A stretch of DNA of 64,000 nucleotides, taken from the NCBI GenBank assembly GCA_963575745.1, contig CAUYUJ010014560.1, positions 243,834-307,833 on the forward strand. Direction: 5' to 3'. Within the stretch, counting starts at the first letter, position 1. Every line of letters begins with the position of its first letter. Shown here piece after piece: positions 18,851 through 29,220 of the stretch. Below the pieces are notes generated by a model. The model did no database searches, was not told the origin of the DNA, and saw nothing but the letters and a program-made list of their open reading frames with translations. Position numbers and translations under genes: made by a program. This stretch comes from Prorocentrum cordatum. Taxonomy: Eukaryota > Sar > Dinophyceae > Prorocentrales > Prorocentraceae.

Positions 18851-21800
18851 CTAGCTCCTCTCTAGGTGCCAAGGCCGACACGGCAGTTTCCTGACGGCCA
18901 GCCGCTTTTTAGCGATAGCCCTGGCTCGGGCCGCCGTCGACGGGTGAACGCATTCGGGGCCCCAGCGGTTCCGAACCCGAAGCGAGTTGAAGGTGGCGAA
19001 AAGCAAATCATGAACTAAACTCACACTATAAATCTCCTCAGGGTCCGCACATTCCCCTGAGGAGCACAGAATACGGTCCTGGATGGACATCATGCTGTAG
19101 CTGACTGGAAGGCGCGGGAGGGAAGAGGGAAGCGGGCTCACGACGACAGGGCGCTCAAAGTAATGCAACAGCTGGTCTCCGCCGACCGCGTTGCATCCGA
19201 ATCGGCAGGCGAGTCTGCCCTGCCCATGCCTAGATGAGGTGGCCCAGGAGTTGCAGGCACTTTTCAAAAAAAAGGCAGAGCATACAGACGGAGCAAGCTT
19301 TGTACAGCATAGCCGAAGCCTCCTCACCGTCACATCGACAACGCTCGGACAAGTGCGGGGGGAAGCGTGGAGAACACGAGGCCTCAACAACTCGTGGGCA
19401 GGTCGCCCTGGGAACTCATCTTTCAGTTTTTTCAACACTGTGCGCTGCAACTCGCGGGTGTCCCCATCGCACGCGCGCGCGCGCACCGTGGCATGGCAGT
19501 CGGCTGCTCACAACTCTCAATAATCTGAAATACCATAGACCCCCTCCTCCAAGTCGGGTACCGCGCAATCATGAGTACGCTCCAATCCTCCTCCTCCAAC
19601 CTCCGAAACCTTTTCCTGGATCAGGTTGAAAACTTTGGACTTCGCGGCAACTCTGAACGTGGCAGCTTTGCTCTCGGGCATCACATGGCGCGGAACAACA
19701 GGCCAGTGCAGAGAGTCGAGCTGCCGCAGGAGGTCGGTAGGGATACTGTAGTAGGGGCATGCAGTGAGCACTTGACGCCCTCTGGCCTCCGCGGCATGAA
19801 CAATCTTTGGCGGGGGGCGCATCTGCGTGACAAGCGAAAGGGCCGAAAAGGCGAGCGAGTTGCATGCGTAAATACTGCCGGTAAGCCCTAGATTTCGTGA
19901 CCGAGCATGCCGGACTCTACACATGTACTTAGAGGCAGGTTCCTTCCAATACTTCATATATCCACCAGGCCCGAGGTCGACGCCCAATGCCTTCCCGTAC
20001 GTCCCATGCTTCGAACTCCGAACATTCGTCTTGGCCGTACGGAAGAGAGCAACGAACTCGTCGTCAGACATCTCTCGGGCGTGCACTATCTCACACTTGG
20101 CAAGATTGAGGTGGGGGCCCGTGCACTGGCGCGCGCGAGTGACCGCCCTCATCACCGCAGGGGCGGCCCGCGGCAGATTGGCGGCAAAGACTTGCACATC
20201 GTCAGCGAATGCCCGAGGGATTGCTTGGATTGGTGCCAATTGCATGTGCAACACGCGCAAGAGGGGGCCCAGGCATAACGCAACAAAAAGAACGCCCCCG
20301 ACATCGGGCATCCTTGCCTTATCCCTTGGGTCATGCGGTATCCTGGGGATCGATTTCCACATAAACTGATTTCGGTAGAAATCTCGGAATGCATGAACTG
20401 GATCGCTTGGATAAAAAACTCGGGGGCCCCCATCAGCTGTGGCGCGCTTATGATCCACTCGCGGCGCAGCGATGGAAGGCGGCGCGGAAATCTAAGAGCC
20501 GCATGCCCGCGCGGGGCTCGCCGCGGTAGCAAACGTGCTCAAGCATGTCCGCTTCGAGGCGCATAATGTTAGCCAGCATGGATCTCTCGCAAAAAAACCG
20601 TCTGGGTGCCTAGTGCGCTGTGCTGGCAGGCAGTGCTGCTGAAGGGGTTCGGCAGGAGCCAACGATGCGATCTCGTTGTGAGTGTTGCTGAGGGCGACGG
20701 GGCGAACCACAGAGGCTTCACGAGTCACTTCGGGGAGGCTGGCTTCGGCAGGCGCAACAACTTTCGGGAGGAACACAGTGAGGGACTCATCGAACCCGCG
20801 GCAAACGCGGCAAGGAACATCAGGGGCACCAGACGAAGGCGCAACGCTGGGCCCCGCAGAGCCGGGGTCGCCCGAGACACCATTCGGGTCGTTCAAGACC
20901 GCGAGATACACTTGATGCAAGGCCTCATGAGCAGCCTCGCCAGCACAACGCCATGCACTATACGGCACCCCCGCCTGGACCTGTAGCAGAATCCCGCCTG
21001 CCATTCAGCTTGGAAACGAAGCTGTGGTAGTCAAGCTTCCACTAAATGCCAAGGGCGACTTGTTGCGTCTCCGTGTCGAGCAATAACTTCTGGTAGTGGC
21101 ATCCTTCCGTGAGTGGTTTTGCGGAATGAATTTCCCCCATTGAGCGGCAAGGTTGGCCGCGCTGGAGGCCTGGCCCGGCGGGGTAACACCGGTGGGGTCA
21201 GGGGCCGCGGCGAGGCAAATCCGACGGCGTTGCGGCGGCCACTGCCTAAGAAGCTGATGTAGCCTACGAGAATGCTCGTCATCAGGAGCACCTCCGCGCT
21301 CAAGGTGCCCTCGAAACTCGCGCTGCAGCGTAGAGGCTTGCAGCCTACCCATCTCTCGAAAGAACTTCGGACTATCTCGAAAATACAAGATTCAACATCA
21401 AAAGAAATACTGAGGTGTGGAAGAGCACGGACGCATCGGATAACCTCCCAAGACCTATTCCCACGAAGACCACGCACCGCTTCCATGTACACGGAGAGCT
21501 TCTGAGCGTCGTTCTGGGGCCCATGCAGGGGCATCCGGGCCATGATGGCGTCTTTAGCAACATGCATCGCATCTTTGAAGGCTCTGAGCTTCTCGAAGGG
21601 GTCTAAAGGGAGTTCCGCAGACTGGGTGGCCTCGGAGATCTCGCTGGAGAAGCCGGGATGGTTCGCAATCCAAGCAAGGATAGAGCGGGTCGTAGCGCCG
21701 CCGGGCGTGGGCTGTAGCCGCGCAGGAATGCGGTCGCTAGGCTGATTAACATCATGGGCCAGACCAATGGTGCCGCGCCGCAGCGTCGCATCAAGCAGGT

Positions 21801-23835
21801 CAGGCGTCGACGCGGAGACATAGAAGCGGTCGAGCCTACCTAGACAAAGAACTCCCCCCCCCCCCCGCCTTCCCGACCTGAAGGTGGGCTCCATTTGGGC
21901 AATCTCGGCAAACTCTCCAAACGTATATCGAAAACGCCCGAACCGTGGCTTCCCGATCTGGGGCAGGCCCCCTTTCCATCAGTGTAGCTCCTCACCCCCC
22001 CTCCTCCAAGAGATTGACGTCGCCGCCCAGGATGGCCAGCGCCTGGTCAGGTGACAGCGCGCACTCCGCGGCAGCTAGTATGACTCCCTCCTTTTCCCTG
22101 TCCGTCAGAGTCGGGTCAAGATGCATGTTGATGATCTGGATGACTCCCTTCCTCCCTGTTGAGGTTACTGAAAGACAGCGGCCAGCGGCAATAACATGCC
22201 CCTGAACGTCGGAGCGCTGCGAGGTGCAGGATGAGGGCAGCGAGGTAGTGGCGCCACCAACAGCATGCGAATTACAAAGGGATCCGAAATACGAAAAGAG
22301 CTGGGGTGCTCGCGTTCCAGAGAAACTATACCCTCACCAGTCCCATGGGTTCCCTGCATCAATGCTGCTTGGTACTTTTTGAACAAGACGTCTGACAAAT
22401 CGTTGTTTTTTTCTTTTGGCGGAGCGGGTTCCCGTGCGCACTTCCAAAACAAATGCACGTGTATTCCATGTGGCGAGCCCTAGCGACTTCGCGATGCAAA
22501 ACGGGCGATGCTGCTCGCGCGGGGCAGCGGCACTTCCCCCGGAGGCAGGGGGAGGGACTGGAACAGCGTCTCCATCCCCGAGACGCGGGAGAACAAGACG
22601 AGATGAAGTGCGATCAGCCCTTTCACGAATTTGAGATCGAAGCATACATCGATGAGCTGGCTCTTCAGCAAGCTCTGACGCATGCGCTTCCCGGCTCTAC
22701 TCTTGGCGCATCGACGAGACCACCGAGTCGGCCGACTTGCCGACGTCGTCGTCTGTGAGCCCGTGCTGGCGCAGGTCCCCGCGATTCGGCTCGATGCGAG
22801 GCTTCTCGCCCTCGAGGACAGCCTTGAGCTCCACCATCTCGTCGAACAGGTCGCCGTTCACAATGAAGCAGAGGCCCATGTGCGTGTTGCAACGCAACGC
22901 GGCTGCGCATTGACATTCCGCGTGCCCGCTTTCAGCAAGCACCCTTTTATGTGCCGCCAGATCTGCCCTAGGACCCAGCCTTTCCTCCTGGCGTCCATTG
23001 GCTCGTCGGTGCCGACACGCAGCTCGCGCGTGAATCCACTTTGATCGCCCCGCTCGAGACCGAGGGGGCGCAACTGCATCAGCGCGTTCTTGGCATCAAG
23101 GGGGTCCTCGAACTGAATTACATACGCGTGCTTGCAACTCTTTGCGATGACCTCGCAGCGGTCACGGTATGACGCCGCCAGCCGTGGCTCGAGCGACTGA
23201 AAATGTTTGTCGAATGCGGGCGCCATCAGCTTCACAGGGAACCCCCGAATCCAGATGCGCGTCTTGTTCCCGTCAGGCATAGGAGCAGCCGAGAAGCTCG
23301 GAACCGATGGCCTGGCCCAACTCCGATTGCCCGATGAAGACGCGGTCGAAGGTGCTGGTGACAGGCTGCTGACCGTGGCTGCGAACTTGATGATGGATTC
23401 CCCTATCTTGTTAATCTTCTCTCCTCGCCCACGCCCACCACGTGCGAGCCAGGACGCTGTGCTCGTTGTGCTGCGATCTGCTCTTGCATCGCCCCGAACT
23501 TGCGATCCTGCTCCGCGATCTTTTCCTCCGTAGTGTTCCGCATGCCCTGCATGTCGTTGGTGAGCGAGGCTAGCGCAGTGCCATGTCTTCGCACCGAGGC
23601 GACCACCATACCCATCTGCGTCAACAGCGTGTCCATCTTCGCGTCGAGGGCCGTCGTACCGAGGGCCTGCAGACGCGCGTAGGTCGGGAAGTGCGTCGAC
23701 CCTGAGGACTGCCAGGGCAGGCACTGTGTCTTCCAGAGGCGGGCCTTGCAATCGGGACGGCCCTGCGCCTTCCAAAACAGCTCGAGCTCCCCGTCGGCTG
23801 CGACCAAGGTCGAAGCGCCAGGGAAACGTTTCGGC
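18851..23835 (-). pseudogene. Decayed full-length LINE (coiled coil, EEP, RT, Cys/His tail)
   Basis: Reading down the minus strand: a helical region (about 23700-23470, ALDAKMDTLLTQMG...EEKIAEQDRKFGAM); an RNA-binding-like ORF1 block (23290-22900, GNKTRIWIRGFPVKLM); an EEP start (about 22500, LATWNTRAF, then LMQGTH), GGDVNL (about 22030) and RLDRFYVS (21830), with SDRIPARL beyond; RT with a PYSAWR block (20930), DFRAAFPS (20490), QGIRQGCPMSGAFF (20330) and FADDVQVF (20200); then a tail with CRFGCNAVGGDQLLHYFE (19190). Each segment is in a different frame and separated by stops, so the copy is dead. The order matches a one-unit dinoflagellate LINE of about 5 kb. It starts at a spliced-leader relic (23836-23857). 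This copy is not closely related to the giant LINE at the left end. Confidence 0.75.
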
Positions 23836-23854
23836 CTTGAGCCAAAATAGCTAC

Positions 23855-23857
<3 letters not shown>
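23836..23857 (-). other. Relict dinoflagellate spliced leader (DinoSL)
   Basis: On the minus strand the 22 bases begin TCCGTAGC and end TTTTGGCTCAAG, with one difference (T for C at position 9) from the conserved DinoSL: 21 of 22 identical. It sits at the 5' end of the decayed LINE and next to the ATG microsatellite. Genomic relics of this kind form when a trans-spliced mRNA is reverse transcribed and reinserted. Confidence 0.9.
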
Positions 23858-23940
<83 letters not shown>

Positions 23941-24120
23941 GTATTGATGATGGTATTGATGATGGTATTGATGATGCTGATGATGTTAATAATGTTGCTG
24001 CTGATGATGATGATGATGACGATGATGATGATGATGCTGATGATGGTGATGAGGATGACGATGAACATTGAAATGATGATGCTGGTGCTGATGCTGCTGA
24101 TGATGCTGATGCTGATGGGA
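23851..24120 (+). repeat. (ATG)n microsatellite
   Basis: About 90 bases of pure ATG followed by imperfect ATG/GTATTG/GCTGATG units. Poly-Met or poly-Ser/Ile ORFs across it are artefacts of the repeat. Confidence 0.95.
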
Positions 24121-26099
24121 AGAGGGAGGAGGGAGAGGAGGAAAGAGAAGAGAGGTTGATGCGGGGCGTTCTTTCTTCAAAACGTGGGAAAAAACCTGCG
24201 GAATTCGGTCGTGGATTGCCTCGATCGGCGCTGGACCCCACAGGCGGCGCACCGGAGGCGCCGCCGGGGGGGCCCAGCGCCGACCCACGAAATCTGCGCG
24301 GACCTCCGCATGTGATGCTTTCATGTTTGCTGTTTTTGTTTTGTTTTGTGTCGTGTCTTCTGCTTCTTCGGCGCAAGCGTCTCACGAAACGTTGTCGTCA
24401 AGGCTTCGCGCTGGGATCATCAAGACGCAGCGGCGGACCCAGCGCCCCGGCAGACTCGAGCCTCACGTTTCCCCGGCCTGCGGCAGGCCGCGCCCGCGGC
24501 CGCCGCACGGGCAGGACAAAAGGCGCCCGGAGCGGGCGAAAGCTGATGTCAAGGACGAACATCTCGTAGGCCTGGACCTGGGAGCCCGGCCGCCCACCGA
24601 GATCGGCACGATGCTGTCGCCAAATTCTAAGACCCCTTCAGTGCAAACACTAAATGTCGTAAAGAAGTTGGCGTTGGTTTCTCACCAGGCGTGGATCGTG
24701 CAACCTAGAGCGATCGCTGCTTTGCGACAGCGCAAGTCGTTCGATATCGGCCGATTTCAAACCAATGGCGGCGTTCAACCTTAAAGGTCCGCGCTGGGGT
24801 CGCCGCCGCGTCAACGCGGCGCGAACCTGCCATACTCTAAACGGCCGACGTGTCAGGAGGAGCATCTTCGCACGACTCCCTGGTGGAGCCTGAAACCGCT
24901 GGCACCGCACGTGAAGTTCATGTTCTGAGAGTCTCCGCCATTTGCCTCCCTCCGCGGTCCATGTTCTTCCTTTCCCGCCGCACAAATTCGTATAGAACTA
25001 GTCCCTAGTCCAAGTCCCGTTCAAAATTACTTCGACCGCGTTGTGCACTACGTCATTGCGACAACAACATGCGTGCAAGGAAGAACAGAGGGCGGGGGAG
25101 AGACGACGGCGCGGCCGGGGGGGAGAGGCGCGCACCGTGGCGCCGCTGAGGCCACGTGGCCGCGCAAGGAGTGCCTGCGCGCTGCCGCGGAGGGACAGCT
25201 CCTCCCAGCCAGGGAAGCAAAAGGATCCTATGGTCCTCGAGGTTTTCGTGGTCCTCAGGCCACGGAGCCCCCGAAAAGCTGGTCCTGGGGGGCCCAAAGG
25301 GGGGTCCAGGAGCCATTTCCTCCGGGATCCTCTCCTCCACGCCAATCCTCGTAGTCCTCCCCCTCGTCCTCCTCCCCAGCTGGCTGGTCGAGCCCTCCTC
25401 TCTTGAGTGGGGACGCCGGCAATCTTCACAGCACATTACCATGTGCGTGGGCCGCTCCCCTACCCTTCCCCTCCATCCCTTGTGTCTACTATTCGCCATT
25501 CCCGACCTCCTTTGTCATGGAACTTCTTCTACTCCTAATGTGGGATCTTGTTATTACTGAGACCCCTCCCCCCCCATTCTCCGCCAGTCGCCCTCGGACT
25601 CTCTCGTAACCAGCTGCTCATACCCAGAGACGTTCGCACCTAAGTTTGCCCACGACCAAGCTCGCGCATACTGGTCCTGGCTCACTTGAAATTTCGCGCA
25701 TACTTAGACGTACCAGAACACATCAATCGCACCCAACTTGGCCCCGACGTAAACTCGTTCACACCCAAACTCAGTCACAATACATCTATGCATGGTCAGA
25801 CTCCCTTAGGCCCTTGCGCACAGACTCCCGCGTATTCGCACTAGTTCATATCCAGGCTCATCGATCTTATAATAACTCAGATTAAGACTCACGAGTAGGT
25901 CAAACTCATGTATACTCCATTCTTAGTGAAACCCATTTAGGCCTCAAGACCGCTCGGACCGCATGTAGATTCGCTCTCGCACATGCACCCATCATCCAAC
26001 CAACGCGAGCTCCCCACTGCCTCACACACAACGCACAACGGCCCACTCATCCCAGCCTCTTTTCCCAACTCCCCATAACCGCCGCGATGTGCGTGACAT
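24121..26099. other. Unassigned region without a supported gene
   Basis: GC-rich until about 25560. From 25560 to 26060 it carries degenerate ACTCA/GACTC-type words, like decayed simple repeats. Overlapping ORFs on both strands are short, low complexity and unsupported. Confidence 0.5.
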
Positions 26100-26530
26100 T
26101 ACGTTCGGATTTCCGAACCCAGGGCCGCCACATGGTTGTACTCTCTTGCCTGCGCCCAGATTCTGGAGACTCCTCGGGCGAACCTCGTGTTTCGGCCCAG
26201 TCGACGAGTCTTCACTCATAGTCCGATGATCTACGCGATGTAGTACGCATTGCCCCTGGGTTGCCCAACAAGGGCGCCGATCAGGAAAGTTGCGCGGGCC
26301 CGTCCGCGCGTATTTCGTGTGGTCCTGCCAAGAAGGAGCCACCAGGGAGAGTTGCACGGGCCCGTCGTTCCCAGATAGTGGGGACCTTTCAAGTGAAAGT
26401 CATGTTTCGACCCAGCGGGGGCGTCTCCTCTGCGAGCCCCATGATCAACGCGATGTAGCACGCCTTCTGCTTGGGCAGTCCAGAAGGGTGCTGCTGGCCA
26501 GATGCGTTGCACGGACCCTTTCGCGGGCCT
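26100..26530 (+). repeat. Diverged tandem duplication, period about 215 bp
   Basis: CAGATTCTGG at 26157 and CAGATAGTGG at 26372 begin matching stretches that share GTTTCG.CCCAG, ATGATC.ACGCGATGTAG.ACGC and flanking TTGC.CGGGCCCG. The two units are clearly related but considerably diverged. Confidence 0.65.
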
Positions 26531-27104
26531 TGCCCGGCCGCCCGCCCTCTGCGCTCGGCGCCCTTACGTTTGACCTGACGTTCTGGCCAGGCACGGGTGC
26601 CAGGGCATGCGCTCTTGCGCTGCGGGGGCGTGCAGAGGCCCGAGGTCCGCCTGGATTTTTGCCTCCCCTGCGGCGGAATGTGGACGAGGAGGCGCCCTGG
26701 CAAGCTGCTCCATAGGCACCCTGCAGCGGGCGCCGTGGAGGCGCTGGAGCGGACCAGCTGAAGCTCACTCGCCGGCGCAAGTGGCCGCACTACTGCGCGA
26801 GCCACTGCGAGGAAAGCCTCGTGGGTCCCTTCGCCTTGGGCCGCGGGCAACGGGCACCGACGGAAGCGTCGCTCGAGGGGCGCGCTGCGCGGCTCCACCT
26901 GCTGAACTGCCGTGGGCTGCAGGAAAACGACGTGGAAATGGTGCGGGAACTCGGGCGCGCGGCTGCCCGCCCTTTGCTGGTCCGGATGCGCCCGGCCCTC
27001 CTCTGGTGCTCTTCCCCCCCGGCCCCCCCCCCGCTTTTCTGCGGATCCGGATGCGGCCCCCAGTGTTCCTTCTCCCCCTGGCCCTCCTCGGTTCCGGCTG
27101 CATG

Positions 27105-27320
27105 AAAAAAACCAAACTGAACCGAGAACCGATTATTATCCGTGACCAGACCGGACCGAACCGGCCCTAAACAGAAAATCGAAACTCAAACCGGACGAAC
27201 CGAATTCATTCAAAACCGAGCGGGGGGGGAACCGAACCGAACCAAAATCGGAACCGAACCGGACCGGGGCGGCCCCCGAACCGAACCGACTAAAACCGAA
27301 CCGGACGTCCCAACCCACCC
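27105..27320 (+). repeat. AACCGAACCGG-type minisatellite
   Basis: Irregular runs of AACCG, GACCGG and CCGAACCG. A second block of the same type is at 28200-28430, separated by C-rich repeats and simple sequence. Confidence 0.85.
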
Positions 27321-27344
27321 CGTGCAAAAACGCAAGACGAAGAC

Positions 27345-27665
27345 CTCCCGTGCCCCGGTCCGGACCCCCCCTGGTCCAGACCCCCTTGGCCAGGACCCCC
27401 TCCGTTTTGAATCCCCCCCGGTCCGGACCCCTCCCGTTCTTCTGGTATACCCGGTCCTGACCCCCCCCGGTCCGGACCCTCCCCCCTGGTCTAGACCCCC
27501 CCCCACCCCCCGGTCTGGACCCCCCCCCGTCCAGACCCCCCCCGGTCCAAAACCTTCCCAGCCAAGCTCCCGGTCCGGACCACTCCCGGTCCGACCCCCC
27601 CGGTCCGGACACCCCCGGTCTGGACCCCCCCGGTGTGGACCCACCCCGGTCCGGAACACCCCGCG
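27345..27665 (+). repeat. GGTCCGGACCCCCC minisatellite
   Basis: Many copies of a 13-16-base unit containing GGTCCGGAC followed by C runs. The minus strand is G-run rich and could form G-quadruplexes. ORFs across it are repeat artefacts. Confidence 0.9.
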
Positions 27666-27689
27666 GTAAGACCAAGGACCTCGTCATTG

Positions 27690-28430
27690 GACCCCTATCG
27701 TCGTCGGCGGCGGCGGCGGCCCTCTCGAGAGAGGGAGGCGGGGGCAACCATCTTGAGGAGGATCCAGCAGTGAACCCCGGGGAGCCGAACCGACCTCGAC
27801 GGCGGCGGCGGCGGCGACGACGCAGGGGGCGGCGAGGCGGCGACAGTTCGCTCGTGCGTTTCGTGCGTGTTGGGCCCGCTCGTGGGCTCCTCGTCGCCGA
27901 GGCTGGATCCGCCTGGAGATCCTCGTCAAAACGCTGGCTCCTCCCCCCCTGGCGGGTCGCGAGGTCAGGCCCTCATACGATGACGACGACGACGAAGACG
28001 ACGACGCCTGCAACGGCGACGACAACAGCGACGACGGCGACGAACGACGGAACGACGACGCAACGACGACAAGGGGGCCGCGGCCCGGCACCTCGTTGTC
28101 GGCGTCGTCGGCCCTGCTCCTCGTTCCTTGCGCCTCGCTCCTCCTCCTCCTCCTCCTCCTCCTCCACCTCCTCCTCCTGTTTTCAAGCTGGATCGTCATT
28201 TACGCGCGCGGGGCGCCCAACGTCGCACCCGACCAATCGGGCCGAACCGAGCCGGACCGGCCAATGGAACCGAACCGAACGGGTCGGACCGAACCGCGCG
28301 AAAACTGGAACCGACCCGAATCAGCGGCAGACCCAAGCCGAACCGGCCGAAACCGAACCGACGTCAGCACCGAACTGGCCAAACAAAACCGAACCAGCTG
28401 CAGAACCGGACCAAACCGAATCGAGCCGAT
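27690..28430 (+). repeat. Mixed simple repeats: GGC, GACGA, TCC and AACCG types
   Basis: 27700-27845 is GGC/CGA-rich, 27975-28080 is ACGACG-rich, 28137-28175 is (TCC)n and 28200-28430 returns to AACCG repeats. No gene is supported. Confidence 0.75.
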
Positions 28431-28439
28431 CCTTTCGTG

Positions 28440-29220
28440 TCAAAGGGAAAAGGAAAAGCAAAAGCAAGGGGAATGCCAAAGGCAAGGGCAAGGGGCCCAC
28501 CTGTGCCCATCCCCGACGGCGGCCGGATCCTCGCATGCGGCATCGAGGACCAGGGGCCGCAACTTCCATCCCCGGGAGAAGGCCAGCCCAACGCCGCGCC
28601 GGCCGCCTCTCGCGACAGCCGCGCCGACGGCGGTGGTCGGAACGGAAGGGCATGCGCCCGCGCGCCGCGCGCGCTGGGGCCCCAGGACAGCACTGGCGGC
28701 ACTAGCAAGCGGCCGAGTGCAGGGGATGTCAGCGGGCGCCTCCCAAAGCAAGCGAGGTCCCAGGAGCCGCAGACTGGCGCCCCGCTCTCCAAGATCGCGA
28801 CGGCGCTGGCGGAGGCCACCTAGGCTGGGGGCAGCACGCCCACAGGGCGCCCGCCAGGGCAGGCCGGCAATTGCTACCTGCCCAAGAACAGCTTAGGCGG
28901 CTCACATTGGCCCTCGAAGACAAACACCGCCTCACCAACAAGAAGCTCGACGAGGGCCACCGCGAACTCGACCAGAGGACGCAGGCCATGCGGGACTTGA
29001 GGCGCAGAACGACCTCCTCTGTGATCGCCACTTCACGATGGCGGCTGACATCCAAGACAAGGTCCTCGAGGACCGCGGCGCCCAAGCGCAGCTTGCGCAT
29101 ATCACTGGCCGCGCGGCGCCCTCGCAGCCTCCGCCAAGTGCGGAGCCCTCGGCCGCGGAAGCGCTCGAATTCCTCCGGAAGCACACGGAGGTCAACATTC
29201 AAGACGTCGATGCCTAGGAG
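28440..29220 (+). pseudogene. Frameshifted coiled-coil remnant, possibly of a LINE ORF1
   Basis: A Lys/Gly-rich basic stretch (28440-28500) precedes a helical segment at 28885-28990, LTLALEDKHRLTNKKLDEGH, reading on through RELDQRTQAMRDL. After a shift the reading continues in another frame as NDLLCDRHFTMAADIQDKVL and then ALEFLRKHTEVNIQDVDA with a stop at about 29217. The helical, charged character over two frames indicates a once-coding region broken by a frameshift. A LINE first-ORF origin is a guess from similar architecture elsewhere in the window. Confidence 0.4.

Noticed and set aside
23857-24159. Poly-Met ORF
   Set aside because: Direct translation of the ATG microsatellite.
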